NCBI RefSeq assembly: GCF_001889545.1
Contig: NZ_CP018194.1
Coordinates: 2,243,501-2,307,500, forward strand
DNA: 64,000 nt
Origin: Granulibacter bethesdensis
GTDB taxonomy: Bacteria; Pseudomonadota; Alphaproteobacteria; Acetobacterales; Acetobacteraceae
Direction of reading: 5' to 3'
Part shown: positions 8,295-18,342 of the stretch, in pieces
How the letters are laid out: every line of letters starts with the position of its first letter
Position numbering within the stretch: the first letter of the stretch is position 1
The notes under the pieces: generated by a model
The model's input: the letters and a program-made list of their open reading frames with translations, nothing else
The model's database searches: none
What the model was told of the DNA's origin: nothing
Position numbers and translations under genes: made by a program

Positions 8295-9337
8295 CAGTGT
8301 CCTGCCTTTTCCGGAGCCGCATGGCGCTGCAACCAGTCCAGCCAGCGCGCCAGCACCGGTCCCTCCGCATAATCCCGCTCAAACCGGCGACGCCCGGACG
8401 CAGCCAGACGATGGGCGAGTGCCGAATCCTCCAGCACAGTGGCGATAGAGGAGGCCAGCGCATCGGCATCCTCGATAGGGGAGAGCAGCCCGTCCTCGCC
8501 CGTCTGAATCAATTCGCGCGGACCATCGGCGGCGGTGGCGACAACCGGGCAGGTTGCCGACCATCCCTCGATCACCACATTCCCGAGCGGCTCATGGCGG
8601 GAGGGACAGACCAGCATGTCGGCCATGGCCAGCAATGCGCCCGTATCGCTGCGCCAGCCGGGCATATGCAATCGATCCTGCACCCCCATTTTACGGGCCA
8701 GATCGGTCAGGGCCTCACGTTCCGGCCCCTCGCCGGCAATCAGGGCGTGGACGCCGGGCAGATGGCGCAGGGCGGAAATAAGGGTATCAAACCCCTTGTT
8801 GCTGTGCAGCCTGCCCAAAGCCAGCACCAAAGGCACATGGGGAGGAATATTCATCTCCGCCCGGTCAGCAGCCGGGATACGGCTGAAATCATTGGCAAAA
8901 TTCGGCAGGTAATGCACCCGATCCTCCGGCCAGCCCTGCTGCACCATCCAACGGGTCAGGCCCACCGTATTGCCGATCAGATGCTGACAGCGACGGTAAT
9001 AACCAAGGTCATAGTAACCACCCAGCCGCCCTGCCAGCGTCCAGTGACCGGTGGGGGCGAAGCGCGCGGCGCGGCTCATCCACGCAATGGCGATCTGCGG
9101 CGCAAAGGCGCGTAGCTGGCTGCGCAGCCGCAATCCGGTGCGCACGTCAAACACACCACCAAACGCCATCTGTACCGGATGCAGCCCTGCCTTCATCAAA
9201 CGGGTGGCCCGCGCCGGTTCAGTGCGGATGCAGGGCAGAACCTGCACATCAGCGCGATGAAGAGCGATGCACAGACGCTCGAAAAACAGTTCGGCACCAC
9301 CCTGAGGCGCACCTGCCATGATCTGGGCCACACGCAT
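8294..9337 (-). CDS. Glycosyltransferase family 4 (GT-B fold)
   Basis: A 347-residue GT4 glycosyltransferase. The N-terminal glycine-rich segment is AGAPQGGAELFF near residue 10. The C-terminal nucleotide-sugar domain has VLALGRLHSNKGFDTLI near 190, and the EX7E motif is in HEPLGNVVIEG near 267. A GTG codon directly precedes the ATG and could be used instead. The upstream GT9 stop overlaps the start, and the gene's own TGA overlaps the asnB ATG, so the three genes form one translationally coupled unit. Its likely role is addition of a sugar to LPS core or another surface glycan on the cytoplasmic side; donor and acceptor are unknown. Confidence 0.86.
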   Translation of the reverse strand: MRVAQIMAGAPQGGAELFFERLCIALHRADVQVLPCIRTEPARATRLMKAGLHPVQMAFGGVFDVRTGLRLRSQLRAFAPQIAIAWMSRAARFAPTGHWTLAGRLGGYYDLGYYRRCQHLIGNTVGLTRWMVQQGWPEDRVHYLPNFANDFSRIPAADRAEMNIPPHVPLVLALGRLHSNKGFDTLISALRHLPGVHALIAGEGPEREALTDLARKMGVQDRLHMPGWRSDTGALLAMADMLVCPSRHEPLGNVVIEGWSATCPVVATAADGPRELIQTGEDGLLSPIEDADALASSIATVLEDSALAHRLAASGRRRFERDYAEGPVLARWLDWLQRHAAPEKAGH

Positions 9338-10287
9338 CACGCACTCTCCCGCCTCACGACATCCTTCATCATCCCCGGATTGTACATGCCCCTCTGACGG
9401 AGCAAATCCTCTGCCGCCGAGATTACTCTATCCACTGCCAGAGCCTCCATGGGTGCTTCACCCGGAGGACCATCGGCCATGACGGCTGCAGCATGCCTTC
9501 CTGCAGGCGCATATTCGGCGGCCGGGGTGGGGCCAAACAGGCCGAGCGTAGGTGTACCGGATGCCGCCGACAGGTGCATCAGGCCGGAATCATTCCCCAC
9601 GAACAATGCACAACGTGACAGACAGGCCGCGGCTTCCGGCAAAGTCACGGCACCAGCAAGATCAATGGCATCCGGTATTGCCGTCAGCACCGGCCGGGCA
9701 AGTGCCCGTTCCTTTTCCCCAGGACCGGCCAGCACAGCGATGCGCAGAGCCGGCTGCGCGGCACGCATTCTGTCAGCCAGAGCCACAAAGCGGTCGGCAG
9801 GCCAAAGCTTTCCATCCCAGTTGGCTGTCGGCCCAAGCGCCAGCACCGGAGCACCCTGCGGAATCAGCGTGGCGGCCCGGGCCTCATCCTCCGGCCCGTA
9901 CCAGGCCACCGGTGCAATCGGCGTGCTGATCCCCAAGGCACCGGCCAGATGCACCAGTCTGTGTCCGGGACGGCGACCGCCACGCATGATAAAGCGTCGC
10001 CGTGCCGGAATCGTCAGGGACAGGGCCGAGCCGCGCAGATCGACCACCATGTCCCACCAGCGCGGCGCAACCTGCCGCCACAATGCGAACCAGTGCCCGT
10101 TGCGGGGGCGCTTTTCGACAATGATCGTGGCCTCCCGACGCGGCATGCGCAGAAACACGCCTTCAGCCGCAGGACCGCAGGCAATGGTGAAACGGGCCTC
10201 CGGAAAGGCTCGGCCAAGATGATCGAGCAACGCGGTCGAGAGCACGGCATCGCCGATTCGCGTCGCCGTGACGAAAAGAATGCGCAT
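9337..10287 (-). CDS. Glycosyltransferase family 9 (heptosyltransferase-like)
   Basis: A 316-residue GT9 protein of the ADP-heptose:LPS heptosyltransferase family. It begins MRILFVTATRIGDAVLS, the usual GT9 N-terminus. The C-terminal donor domain includes FVGNDSGLMHLSAASGTPTL (about 240-260) and LGLFGPT, the signature for nucleotide-heptose binding. An AAAGGAGG sequence lies right against this ATG. An alternative ATG at 10332 would add 15 residues (MRIWSSLYDLVLKGG) and has better spacing from a GAGAG sequence, so the start is uncertain. It heads a unit of GT9-GT4-asnB. The family suggests LPS core assembly, but the precise sugar is not predictable. Confidence 0.84.
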   Translation of the reverse strand: MRILFVTATRIGDAVLSTALLDHLGRAFPEARFTIACGPAAEGVFLRMPRREATIIVEKRPRNGHWFALWRQVAPRWWDMVVDLRGSALSLTIPARRRFIMRGGRRPGHRLVHLAGALGISTPIAPVAWYGPEDEARAATLIPQGAPVLALGPTANWDGKLWPADRFVALADRMRAAQPALRIAVLAGPGEKERALARPVLTAIPDAIDLAGAVTLPEAAACLSRCALFVGNDSGLMHLSAASGTPTLGLFGPTPAAEYAPAGRHAAAVMADGPPGEAPMEALAVDRVISAAEDLLRQRGMYNPGMMKDVVRRESA

Positions 10288-10380
10288 GCCTCCTTTTAGC
10301 ACCAGATCGTACAGGCTCGACCATATCCGCATGAAAAATGCTCTCTTGCCCCGTATCGCACGGCACGCCACATCTGCCGC

Positions 10381-11211
10381 ATGACACAGAAAAACGCCTG
10401 CTCCGCCCTGCTGCCCCACCGCGCCGTTCTGGCCGTGACAGGGGAAGATCGTGTGACCTTCCTTCAGGGGCTGGTCTCCAACGACATGACGTTGGCCACC
10501 CCCGGACAGGCTATCTGGGCGGCGATGCTGACGCCGCAGGGGAAATGGCTCGCCGATTTCTTCATCTTCTCCGACGGGCAGCGCCTGTTACTGGATGTCG
10601 AAGCCGGACAGGCCGCGATGCTGGCGCAGAAGCTCAGCCGGTTCCGCCTGCGTGCGCGGGTCGCGATCAGTGCAGAGCCTGATCTGGAGGTCCATGCCGG
10701 ATGGGACAGCGCACCCGTCCCTGCCGGGACGGTCTGCGTGGCCCCGGACCCCAGACTTCCCGAAGCCGGCTGGCGTGCCCTTGCCCCGACCGGAATAATA
10801 CCGGAAGGAGATGCGGCCTCCTATGACTCGCATCGTCTGTCACTGGGCCTGCCGGATGGCAGCGCCGATCTTGAGCCGGAAAAAACCGTGCTGCTTGAAG
10901 CCGGGTTCGATGAGCTGAATGGCATTTCCTGGACCAAAGGCTGCTATATGGGACAGGAACTGACAGCCCGCACCCGCTATCGCGGCCTGCTGAAACGCAG
11001 GCTGGTGCCGGTCACTGGCCATGCCCCCCTGCCCCCCCGGGAAACCCCCCTGATGCAGGATGGCAAGGAGGTCGGAACGATGCGGTCCTCCCGCGGAAAT
11101 ACCGGCCTGGCGATCCTGCGGCTCGAAGCGCTGCATGCGCCCGTTCAGGCTGGGGATCAGAGTCTGACCCCCGCCCCTGCGCACTGGATGAAACTTGCTC
11201 AGCCGGACTGA
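10381..11211 (+). CDS. ygfZ: YgfZ/GcvT-domain folate-binding protein (Fe-S cluster assembly factor)
   Basis: A 276-residue member of the YgfZ/IBA57 family, which resembles the glycine-cleavage T protein and supports Fe-S cluster enzymes in a folate-dependent way. The N-terminus carries LQGLVSNDM (about residues 24-32), and the family signature KGCYMGQELTAR with its conserved cysteine lies near residue 190. The protein is the usual size for the bacterial branch. It is read divergently from the GT9 gene, and its end overlaps the convergent yejF gene by 13 bases. Confidence 0.9.
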   Translation: MTQKNACSALLPHRAVLAVTGEDRVTFLQGLVSNDMTLATPGQAIWAAMLTPQGKWLADFFIFSDGQRLLLDVEAGQAAMLAQKLSRFRLRARVAISAEPDLEVHAGWDSAPVPAGTVCVAPDPRLPEAGWRALAPTGIIPEGDAASYDSHRLSLGLPDGSADLEPEKTVLLEAGFDELNGISWTKGCYMGQELTARTRYRGLLKRRLVPVTGHAPLPPRETPLMQDGKEVGTMRSSRGNTGLAILRLEALHAPVQAGDQSLTPAPAHWMKLAQPD

Positions 11212-12812
11212 ACCTGAAAAGCCGCCGCAATCAGGCTGCGCGTGTAAGGATCGGCGGGCCGCTCGAAAATCGCCGCCGTTTCCCCTTCCTCCACCACGAC
11301 CCCGCGCCGCAACACCGCAACCCGATGCGCCAGTGCACGCACAACACGCAGATCATGGCTGATGAACAGATATCCCATGCCATAGCGGGCCTGTAATCCA
11401 CGCAGCAGGGTGACGATCTGCGCCTGCACGGACATATCCAGCGCGCTAGTCGGCTCATCCAGCACGATGAAGCGCGGCTGCAACACCAACGCACGGGCAA
11501 TGGCGATGCGCTGGCGCTGGCCACCGCTGAACTCATGCGGATAGCGTTCCACCGCGTCTTTCGGCAGGCCGACTTCTTCCAGCGCCCGCGCAACCCGGGC
11601 TTCCCGCTCCGTGCGTTTCTGGTGAGGTTCGTGCACGGCCAGACCTTCACCGATGATCTCCCGTACGCTCATGCGGGGTGAAAGACTGCCGAACGGATCC
11701 TGAAACACGATCTGCATATCGCGCCGTAACGGACGCAGGCTGCGTTCGCCCAACCCCTGCAGATCACGCCCAGCAAAGCGGATCACCCCTTCCGAAGGTT
11801 GCAGGCGCAGCAGGGCCTGACCAATGGTCGATTTGCCCGACCCGGATTCTCCGACCAGCCCCAGCGTTTCACCTTCCCGTACCGTCAGTGTCACGTCATC
11901 CACCGCCCTGACATGACCGGTAACGCGCCGCAACAGGCCGCCACGGATCGGGAAATACACTTTCAGATTGCGCGCCGATGCCAGTTCCGGCGGTGATCCC
12001 GGCAGGGGAGAAGCCGTCCCCGATGGCTCCGCATCCAGCAGCATCCTGGTGTAGGGATGCGCAGGGGTAGAGAATACATCCTTCACCGCTCCCTGCTCGA
12101 CGATCTCTCCATGCCGCATGACGCAGACACGGTCGGCATGGCGGCGTACAACGGTCAGGTCATGGGTGATCAGCAGCAGGCCCAATTGACGCGCCCGTTT
12201 CTGCTCCGCCAGCAGGTCAAGAATCTGGGCCTGAATCGTGACATCCAACGCGGTGGTCGGCTCATCGGCAATCAGCAGAGCCGGATCGTTGGCCAGCGCC
12301 ATCGCAATCATGACGCGCTGGCGTTGACCGCCTGAAAGCTGATGCGGAAAAGCATGCAGGCGCGTTTCCGCATCAGCGAAACCAGCCTGACGCAGCAGAT
12401 GTGCGACCGCCACCTTATCCGGCTTGCGGCCATGCAGCGCCAGAGCCTCTCCCACTTGTCGCCCGATCCGGTGAAGCGGGTTCAGGCTCGTCATCGGCTC
12501 CTGAAAGATCATCCCGGCCACGCCACCGCGCATCTGCCGCAGCACCGCCGGAGGGGCTCCGATCATCGGCACGCCATCCAGCGCGATCCGGCCGGAGCAC
12601 TGCGCCCCATCCGGCAGAAGTTGCAGGATCGACAGTGCGGTCAGCGACTTGCCGGAGCCGGACTCCCCCACCAGCGCCAGTGTCTCGCCACGCCGGACCG
12701 AGAAGGAGACGCGCCTGACCACCTCCCGCGTCGCAAACCGCACCGACAGATCGGCAATCTCCAGCAGGGTCTGTGCTCCGGTATCAGGACGCGGATCATG
12801 CGACGGTCTCAT
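11199..12812 (-). CDS. yejF: Peptide ABC transporter, fused double ATP-binding protein YejF
   Basis: A 537-residue protein with two complete ABC ATPase domains. Each has a Walker A GESGSGKS (about residues 51 and 313), an ABC signature (LSGGQRQR and FSGGQRQR) and a Walker B with DEPTTALD or DEPTSALD. This fused layout is typical of YejF in the YejABEF importer for oligopeptides and microcin C-type compounds. The start overlaps the yejE stop (ATGA), so it is the last gene of the transporter operon. Substrate specificity comes from YejA and is not known here. The gene overlaps the convergent ygfZ-like gene by 13 bases. Confidence 0.92.
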   Translation of the reverse strand: MRPSHDPRPDTGAQTLLEIADLSVRFATREVVRRVSFSVRRGETLALVGESGSGKSLTALSILQLLPDGAQCSGRIALDGVPMIGAPPAVLRQMRGGVAGMIFQEPMTSLNPLHRIGRQVGEALALHGRKPDKVAVAHLLRQAGFADAETRLHAFPHQLSGGQRQRVMIAMALANDPALLIADEPTTALDVTIQAQILDLLAEQKRARQLGLLLITHDLTVVRRHADRVCVMRHGEIVEQGAVKDVFSTPAHPYTRMLLDAEPSGTASPLPGSPPELASARNLKVYFPIRGGLLRRVTGHVRAVDDVTLTVREGETLGLVGESGSGKSTIGQALLRLQPSEGVIRFAGRDLQGLGERSLRPLRRDMQIVFQDPFGSLSPRMSVREIIGEGLAVHEPHQKRTEREARVARALEEVGLPKDAVERYPHEFSGGQRQRIAIARALVLQPRFIVLDEPTSALDMSVQAQIVTLLRGLQARYGMGYLFISHDLRVVRALAHRVAVLRRGVVVEEGETAAIFERPADPYTRSLIAAAFQVQSG

Positions 12813-13897
12813 TCCGCCTCCTCCATGCGGGATGCGGAGAGGGGAGGAGCGGGCAGCGCACCGATATGCTTGCGCGGATCAAAAGCATCCCGCACCGCTT
12901 CCCCCATGAACACAAGCAGGGTCAGGATCGTGCCGAGCACAAAAAACGCCGTCAGACCAAGCCAGGGCGCACTGACATTGTTTTTACCCTGCAACACCAG
13001 CTCCCCCAGCGAGGGTGATCCGGGCGGCATGCCGAACCCCAGAAAATCCAGACTGGCCAGCACCGTGACGGAGCCGGACAGCGTGAAAGGCAGAAAGGTC
13101 AGCACCGCCACCATCGCATTGGGCAGGATATGACGCGCCATGATCCGCGCATCGGACACACCCAGCGCCCGCGCGGCACGCACATAATCCAGGGCCCGTC
13201 CGCGTAGAAACTCCGCGCGCACCACACCGGTCAGAGCCATCCAGCTGAACAGCAAAAGGAACAACAGCAATATCCAGAAACCAGGCTCGATAATGCTGCC
13301 CAGAATGATCAGCAGATAAAGCTGCGGCATCCCCGACCAGACTTCGATGAAACGCTGGAATGTCAGATCGACCAGACCGCCATAATATCCCTGCACGGCG
13401 CCTGCCGCGATGCCGACAAGGCTGGAAACCGCCGTCAGGACGAAGCCGAACAGAACCGACAGACGAAACCCGTAAATCACATTCGCCAGCACATCCCGCG
13501 CACGATCATCGGTGCCCAGCCAGTTACGGCGATCCGGTGGCGTCGGCGCAGAGGTCTTCAGATCCTTGATGGTGGTATCATAGCGAAACGGAATCAGCGG
13601 CCAGATGGCCCAGCCTTTTGCATTGATGGCCCGCATGACCTCCGGATCGGTATAATCAGCTTCGGTCGGCAGAAAATCAGACCCGAACGTGTCCTCATTC
13701 AGATTCTGCAACACCGGCACATACCAATGCCCATCGAACCGCAGCAGAAGAGGGCGATCATTGGCGACGAACTCCGCAAACAGGCAGATCGTGAACAGGA
13801 CGGCAAAAATCCATGTCGACCAGTATCCCCGCCGGTTGGCACGGAACGCCATCCAGCGGCGCTGAGCCTGCGTCACCGGCGCTTCGCCGTTTTGCAT
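12809..13897 (-). CDS. yejE: Peptide ABC transporter permease YejE
   Basis: A 362-residue inner-membrane permease of the DppC/OppC type. An N-terminal polar stretch and first helix (WIFAVLFTICLFAEFVAND) are followed by a long periplasmic segment that includes DRRNWLGTDDRARDVL, typical of this family. The C-terminal half holds the BPD_transp_1 helices with the coupling EAA-like loop (YVRAARALGVSDARIMARHI, about residue 240). It shares four-base overlaps with yejB upstream and yejF downstream. The long periplasmic insertion matches YejE rather than short DppC proteins. Confidence 0.92.
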   Translation of the reverse strand: MQNGEAPVTQAQRRWMAFRANRRGYWSTWIFAVLFTICLFAEFVANDRPLLLRFDGHWYVPVLQNLNEDTFGSDFLPTEADYTDPEVMRAINAKGWAIWPLIPFRYDTTIKDLKTSAPTPPDRRNWLGTDDRARDVLANVIYGFRLSVLFGFVLTAVSSLVGIAAGAVQGYYGGLVDLTFQRFIEVWSGMPQLYLLIILGSIIEPGFWILLLFLLLFSWMALTGVVRAEFLRGRALDYVRAARALGVSDARIMARHILPNAMVAVLTFLPFTLSGSVTVLASLDFLGFGMPPGSPSLGELVLQGKNNVSAPWLGLTAFFVLGTILTLLVFMGEAVRDAFDPRKHIGALPAPPLSASRMEEAE

Positions 13898-14982
13898 CAG
13901 GAGCGACCCTCGAAATCAATGCGGGGATCGACCGCGGTGTACATCAAATCACCGACAATCTGCATCAGCAGCCCGATCAGCGTGAAGATATACAGCGTCC
14001 CGAACATCACCGGATAATCACGGCGAATAGCAGCATCGAAGCCGAGCAGACCCAGCCCGTCCAGCGAGAACACAATCTCGATCAACAGGGCGGAGGAAAA
14101 CAGGATACTCACGAAGGCCGCCGGAAAACCGGAGACGATCAGCAGCATCGCATTTCGAAAAACATGGCCATACAGCACGCGATTTTCACTGGCACCCTTT
14201 GCGCGTGCCGTCAGGACATACTGTTTCCTGATTTCCTCGATAAAGCAGTTCCGCGTCAGCAGGGTCAGACTGGCAAAACCGCCCACCACCAGCGCGATCG
14301 TCGGCAAAACCATATGCCAGCCATAATCGAGCACACGGCTGACAAAACTCCAATTTTCTGCCCCTTCACTGGTGAGACCACGCAGTGGAAACCACTGCAC
14401 GAACGAACCGCCTGCAAACAGCACCGCCAGCAAAACGGCAAACAGAAAACCAGGAATTGCGTATCCGATCAGAACAACCATAGAGGTTACCACGTCGAAG
14501 CGGGTTCCCTCGCGCGTGGCCTTGGCGATCCCCAGCGGGATAGACACCAGATAGACCAGCAATGTGGACCATAATCCAAGCGAGATACTGACAGGCAGAC
14601 GCGTCATCACCAGATGCAGCACGCTCTGCCCACGGAAAAAACTCTGCCCGAAATCGAATTGCAGATAGCCTTTCAGCATCAGCCAGAAGCGCGTCAAAGG
14701 CGGTTTGTCGAAACCGAACATGCCTTTGATATCCTGCAACAGATGCGGATCAAGCCCGGCATCACCACGATAACGGCCGGCAAGGCTTGTCGATTGTGCG
14801 ACCTCCGCGCCACCGCCGGTCAGACGGCCCATCGGTCCCCCGCCACCACGGCCTTTCAGTTCCGCAATCACCTGCTCTACCGGTCCGCCGGGGGCCAGCT
14901 GCACGACGGCAAAATTGATGGCGATGATGCCGAACAGGGTCGGTAGAACCAGCAACAGACGCCGCAGGATATAGCCGGTCAT
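13897..14982 (-). CDS. yejB: Peptide ABC transporter permease YejB
   Basis: A 361-residue permease of the DppB/OppB type, beginning [19 protein letters not shown]. It contains the usual long periplasmic insertion after helix 1, here with a glycine-rich stretch ([16 protein letters not shown]), and ends in the cytoplasmic loop and last helix ([11 protein letters not shown]). The start at 14982 lies 7 bases after the yejA stop; an in-frame extension to 15084 would overlap the yejA coding region and lacks family similarity. YejB pairs with YejE as the membrane channel of the importer. Confidence 0.92.
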   Translation of the reverse strand: MTGYILRRLLLVLPTLFGIIAINFAVVQLAPGGPVEQVIAELKGRGGGGPMGRLTGGGAEVAQSTSLAGRYRGDAGLDPHLLQDIKGMFGFDKPPLTRFWLMLKGYLQFDFGQSFFRGQSVLHLVMTRLPVSISLGLWSTLLVYLVSIPLGIAKATREGTRFDVVTSMVVLIGYAIPGFLFAVLLAVLFAGGSFVQWFPLRGLTSEGAENWSFVSRVLDYGWHMVLPTIALVVGGFASLTLLTRNCFIEEIRKQYVLTARAKGASENRVLYGHVFRNAMLLIVSGFPAAFVSILFSSALLIEIVFSLDGLGLLGFDAAIRRDYPVMFGTLYIFTLIGLLMQIVGDLMYTAVDPRIDFEGRS

Positions 14983-14989
14983 GCGTCGA

Positions 14990-16837
14990 TCAGCCTTTTG
15001 TGGGGGACACAGCCCACCATGAATCCAGCGCAAATCCGCTGCGCACCGGTTTGTCGACATGCGCGAAGCGGTTCCAGTATGCAACGTTCATGGTCGCCGC
15101 CGTCCAGTTCGGCATGATGTACCAACCCCACAGCAACACCCGATCCAGCGCACGACAGGCGGTAATCTGACTGGCACGATCCGGGGCGGTGATGACTTTT
15201 GCGACCAGCGCATCCACCACCGGGCTGGAGACACCCATCAGATTGTTGCTGCCTTTTTCCTTCGCACTGGCACTGCTCCAGAAACCGATCTGTTCGTTGC
15301 CCGGACTGTCGGATTCAGGAAACTGCATCAACGCCATGTCGAAATTGAACTCTTCCTGCAAATGCTGCGCCTGCGCCGGGTCCACACTGCGGATACGCGC
15401 GTCGATCCCAAGTTTGGCGAGAGACTGCGTATAAGGCAGCAGCACCCGCTCGAAAGGCGGATTGTCCAGCAGAATCTCGAAAGACAATTGCTGCCCGCTG
15501 GCATCGACCAGCTTGCCCTCCCTGACCGTCCAGCCAGCCTCTTTCAGCAAGGCAAGACAGCGGCGCAGGACATCACGATTATTGCCGGAGCCATCCGTCA
15601 CCGGGAGTGTATATGGCTCCGTGAACAGACGTGGCGGAAGCTGAGTCCGGAATGGTTCCAGCAGAGCCAGTTCCTCCTTCGACGGCAATCCGGAGGACGC
15701 GCATTCCGTGAAGGTGTAATAGGATTTCAGCCGCTGATAACGGTCATAAAACAGATTTTTGTTCGCCCACTCGAAATCAAAGGCACAGACAATGGCCTCG
15801 CGGACACGCGGGTCGCTGAACTTGCTCAGCCGCGTATTCATCCCGAACCCGACCATGCCAAAGGGCAGATTCCAGGGTAGTTGTTCCCGCTTGATCCGCC
15901 CTTCCTTCACCGCCGGGAAATCATAGCCGGTGGCCCATTGGCGAGCGATATTTTCGACCCGGATATCCACCTGCCCGGCCTTGAATGCCTCGAACGCAAT
16001 GGTCGGGTCGCGGAAAAATTCCGTCCGCATACGGTCGAAATTATAAAGCCCCCGCCCTGTCGGCAGGTTGGCGGCCCACCAGTCCTTCACCCGCTCCAGC
16101 GTCAGGCTGCGGCCGAAATCCACTTTCCCGACCTGATACGGTCCGGAGCCGAGCGGCGGCTCCGTCAGGGGTTGGGTAAAGTCGCGCTTTTCCCACCAAT
16201 GTTTCGGCAGCACCGAAAGCTGCCCGATGATCAGCGGCAATTCGCGGTTCTGATCCGTACGGAAATGAAACACCACACGATGGGGGCCCTGTGCTTCCGC
16301 TTTCTCGACATCGGCATAGTAGGCACGCTGTTGCGGACGGCCATGCTTCATCAGTGTCTCGAACGTCCAGGCCACGTCCTCCGCCGTCAGCTTATGTCCG
16401 TCGTGGAAACGCGCCTCCGGCCTCAACTCGAACGCTACCGAGCGGCGATCCGCCGCGATCTCGATCACCTGTGCGAGATGGGCATAGCCGGTTTCCGGCT
16501 CGTCCGCCGTGCTGACCAGCAACGTATCCCACACCGCACCGACCGGGCCGGCCACACCACGCAGGATGAACGGATTAAGACTGTCGAAACTGCCTATTTC
16601 CGCCTGCACGATCTCCCCGCCCTTGGGAGCATCAGGATTGGCATAGGGGAAGTTTTTGAAATCCGCCGGCAGTTGCGGTGCTCCCACCGTGGTCACGGCA
16701 TGAGTGCGCACCACGCCCGGCGGCAGGTCACGCAGAAACTGCGCCCCCGCCCGACGCATGGTGCCGGGCATCAGGAACAGGGCCGGAGAGATAGCTCCGG
16801 CAGTCAGGCCGGTGGTCAATAAACTGCGGCGGCGCAT
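14990..16837 (-). CDS. yejA: Extracellular solute-binding protein YejA (family 5)
   Basis: A 615-residue family-5 solute-binding protein that should capture oligopeptides in the periplasm for YejBEF. The N-terminus [20 protein letters not shown] looks like a Tat-type signal (RRxxLL) with a hydrophobic core. The mature part has the family segments [13 protein letters not shown] and [13 protein letters not shown]. The length and the position directly before yejB, yejE and yejF support YejA over DppA. It begins 12 bases after the hisN-like stop, so the importer may be transcribed together with the phosphatase and cytochrome genes. Confidence 0.9.
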   Translation of the reverse strand: MRRRSLLTTGLTAGAISPALFLMPGTMRRAGAQFLRDLPPGVVRTHAVTTVGAPQLPADFKNFPYANPDAPKGGEIVQAEIGSFDSLNPFILRGVAGPVGAVWDTLLVSTADEPETGYAHLAQVIEIAADRRSVAFELRPEARFHDGHKLTAEDVAWTFETLMKHGRPQQRAYYADVEKAEAQGPHRVVFHFRTDQNRELPLIIGQLSVLPKHWWEKRDFTQPLTEPPLGSGPYQVGKVDFGRSLTLERVKDWWAANLPTGRGLYNFDRMRTEFFRDPTIAFEAFKAGQVDIRVENIARQWATGYDFPAVKEGRIKREQLPWNLPFGMVGFGMNTRLSKFSDPRVREAIVCAFDFEWANKNLFYDRYQRLKSYYTFTECASSGLPSKEELALLEPFRTQLPPRLFTEPYTLPVTDGSGNNRDVLRRCLALLKEAGWTVREGKLVDASGQQLSFEILLDNPPFERVLLPYTQSLAKLGIDARIRSVDPAQAQHLQEEFNFDMALMQFPESDSPGNEQIGFWSSASAKEKGSNNLMGVSSPVVDALVAKVITAPDRASQITACRALDRVLLWGWYIMPNWTAATMNVAYWNRFAHVDKPVRSGFALDSWWAVSPTKG

Positions 16838-16849
16838 GGCATCAGTTCC

Positions 16850-17692
16850 TTATTTCGTACGAATGCCGGAAGAAGATTCGGACAGGGCGGCAACGGCCTG
16901 CGGCAGCAGGGCCGGATCGCCCACTGCCAGCGTACGGCCCGAGCCATGCTCGGAGAGAGGCTGGCCGGACCAGCAGGTCATGCGTCCACCTGCCCCCTCC
17001 ACGACCGGCAACAGGGCAGCCCAGTCCCAGACTTTCAGATCCGCCTCGGCCACGATGTCAATCTGCCCCAACGCCAGCAGCCCATACGCATAGCAATCGC
17101 CGCCCCAGCTCACCCGCCGGGCATGATGGGCGAAAGACTGCCAGCGGGGCAGGTCATCGCCGAACATCTCCGGGCTGGTGGCGGACAGCTCGGCATCTTC
17201 CAGACGGGGACAGGGTCGGATGCCGACCTGCCCCCCGAAAGGACCGGTGAAATATGTGGGATGCACGACATCATCCGAGGTCAGGGCGCGTTCGCCGATC
17301 CAGCGTTCTCCGGTGACTGGCTGGTCAATCAGGCCGAGTACAGGTTCGCCCCGCCACATCAGCCCGATCAGCGTACCGAAAGTCGGGCGACCGGTGATAA
17401 AGGCGCGGGTGCCGTCGATGGGATCGAGCACCCAGCGGAAATCAGCCTCTGCACGTTCAAGCCCGTATTCCTCGCCCAGAATGCCGTGATCGGGAAAAGC
17501 ATCGGCAATCAGCCGCCGCATGACCTCTTCCGCCTTGCGGTCGGCGATGGTGACCGGGGACTGATCGGATTTCAGCGCCGCATCCAGCCGGGTACGAAAC
17601 AACGGCCTGATCACGGAGGCCGCTTTATCGGCGGCGGCCTCGGCAACGGCCGTCAGACGGTCACGCAGAGAACGGTCAAGGGGAGAACTCAT
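16850..17692 (-). CDS. hisN: Inositol-monophosphatase family protein, probable histidinol-phosphatase
   Basis: A 280-residue Mg-dependent phosphatase of the IMPase superfamily. Metal-site motifs are GILGEEYG (about residue 74), DPIDGTRAF (about 91) and WDWAALLPVVEGAGG (about 215). The pattern DPIDGTRAFITGRPTFGTLI is the form seen in HisN-type histidinol-phosphatases, which complete histidine synthesis in many alphaproteobacteria. Other IMPase activities (inositol phosphate, PAP) are possible. The start at 17692 lies 7 bases after the cytochrome stop; a longer frame to 17752 would overlap that gene. It is followed after 12 bases by yejA. Confidence 0.8.
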   Translation of the reverse strand: MSSPLDRSLRDRLTAVAEAAADKAASVIRPLFRTRLDAALKSDQSPVTIADRKAEEVMRRLIADAFPDHGILGEEYGLERAEADFRWVLDPIDGTRAFITGRPTFGTLIGLMWRGEPVLGLIDQPVTGERWIGERALTSDDVVHPTYFTGPFGGQVGIRPCPRLEDAELSATSPEMFGDDLPRWQSFAHHARRVSWGGDCYAYGLLALGQIDIVAEADLKVWDWAALLPVVEGAGGRMTCWSGQPLSEHGSGRTLAVGDPALLPQAVAALSESSSGIRTK

Positions 17693-17699
17693 CGGGCAC

Positions 17700-18185
17700 T
17701 CATGGTTGCCCGGACTGCCGTAAGGAAGCCGGTGGCAGGCCGGAAATGACACGCAGATAGGCTATGATGTCGGCTCTTTCCCGATCATCCTTCACCCCGG
17801 CAAAAGACATACGGGTGCCAGGAACAAAGGCAGACGGTCGGAAAAGCCAGGCATTGAGGGAGTCCGTATCCCATTGTCCGTGCATCTCTTTCAAGGCATG
17901 GGAATAGTGAAAACCGGGAACCGACGCACGCTCCCGCCCTACCACGCCACGCAAAGGCGGCGCCACGGTGCGGGCATCGGGCGATCCTGTCAAAGCGTGG
18001 CAGCGGTGACAATGCCGTTCGGCGGCTACCTCCCCCCTTGCCGGATCAGCGCTGGCCATCAGCAAGGCGATTGAGGGCACCGGAACCGGGGGTTCATCCC
18101 CCCACATGCCCGGCAACAGGCTCCATCCGGCGAGCGCAAGCGCCGCCACGCCGAACGCTGCTGCCCAGATCATGACCGGTTTCAT
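17700..18185 (-). CDS. Membrane-anchored c-type cytochrome
   Basis: A 161-residue class-I cytochrome c. An N-terminal hydrophobic helix (PVMIWAAAFGVAALALAGW) would act as signal anchor, placing the haem domain in the periplasm. The haem motif is CHRCH near residue 60, and the distal methionine is in GTRMSFAG near residue 125. It resembles membrane-bound cytochromes of the c2/c552 type that feed terminal oxidases. An upstream ATG at 18233 would add 16 polar residues; the ATG at 18185 places the hydrophobic anchor right at the N-terminus and is preferred. It is read divergently from kdsB and precedes the hisN-like gene by 7 bases. Confidence 0.85.
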   Translation of the reverse strand: MKPVMIWAAAFGVAALALAGWSLLPGMWGDEPPVPVPSIALLMASADPARGEVAAERHCHRCHALTGSPDARTVAPPLRGVVGRERASVPGFHYSHALKEMHGQWDTDSLNAWLFRPSAFVPGTRMSFAGVKDDRERADIIAYLRVISGLPPASLRQSGQP

Positions 18186-18342
18186 AAGCCGCCCCACATC
18201 GTACAAACCCGTCCTTTCCACCCGACGGGTCATTCCCAGCGTCCCGCTTCTGGCTTAAATGCCTGTTTTCTGTCTAACACGGATAATCGCATCGTCGCAG
18301 GCCATCTGGTCATGATCATGGCGACGCGTCAGGATCAACCTC

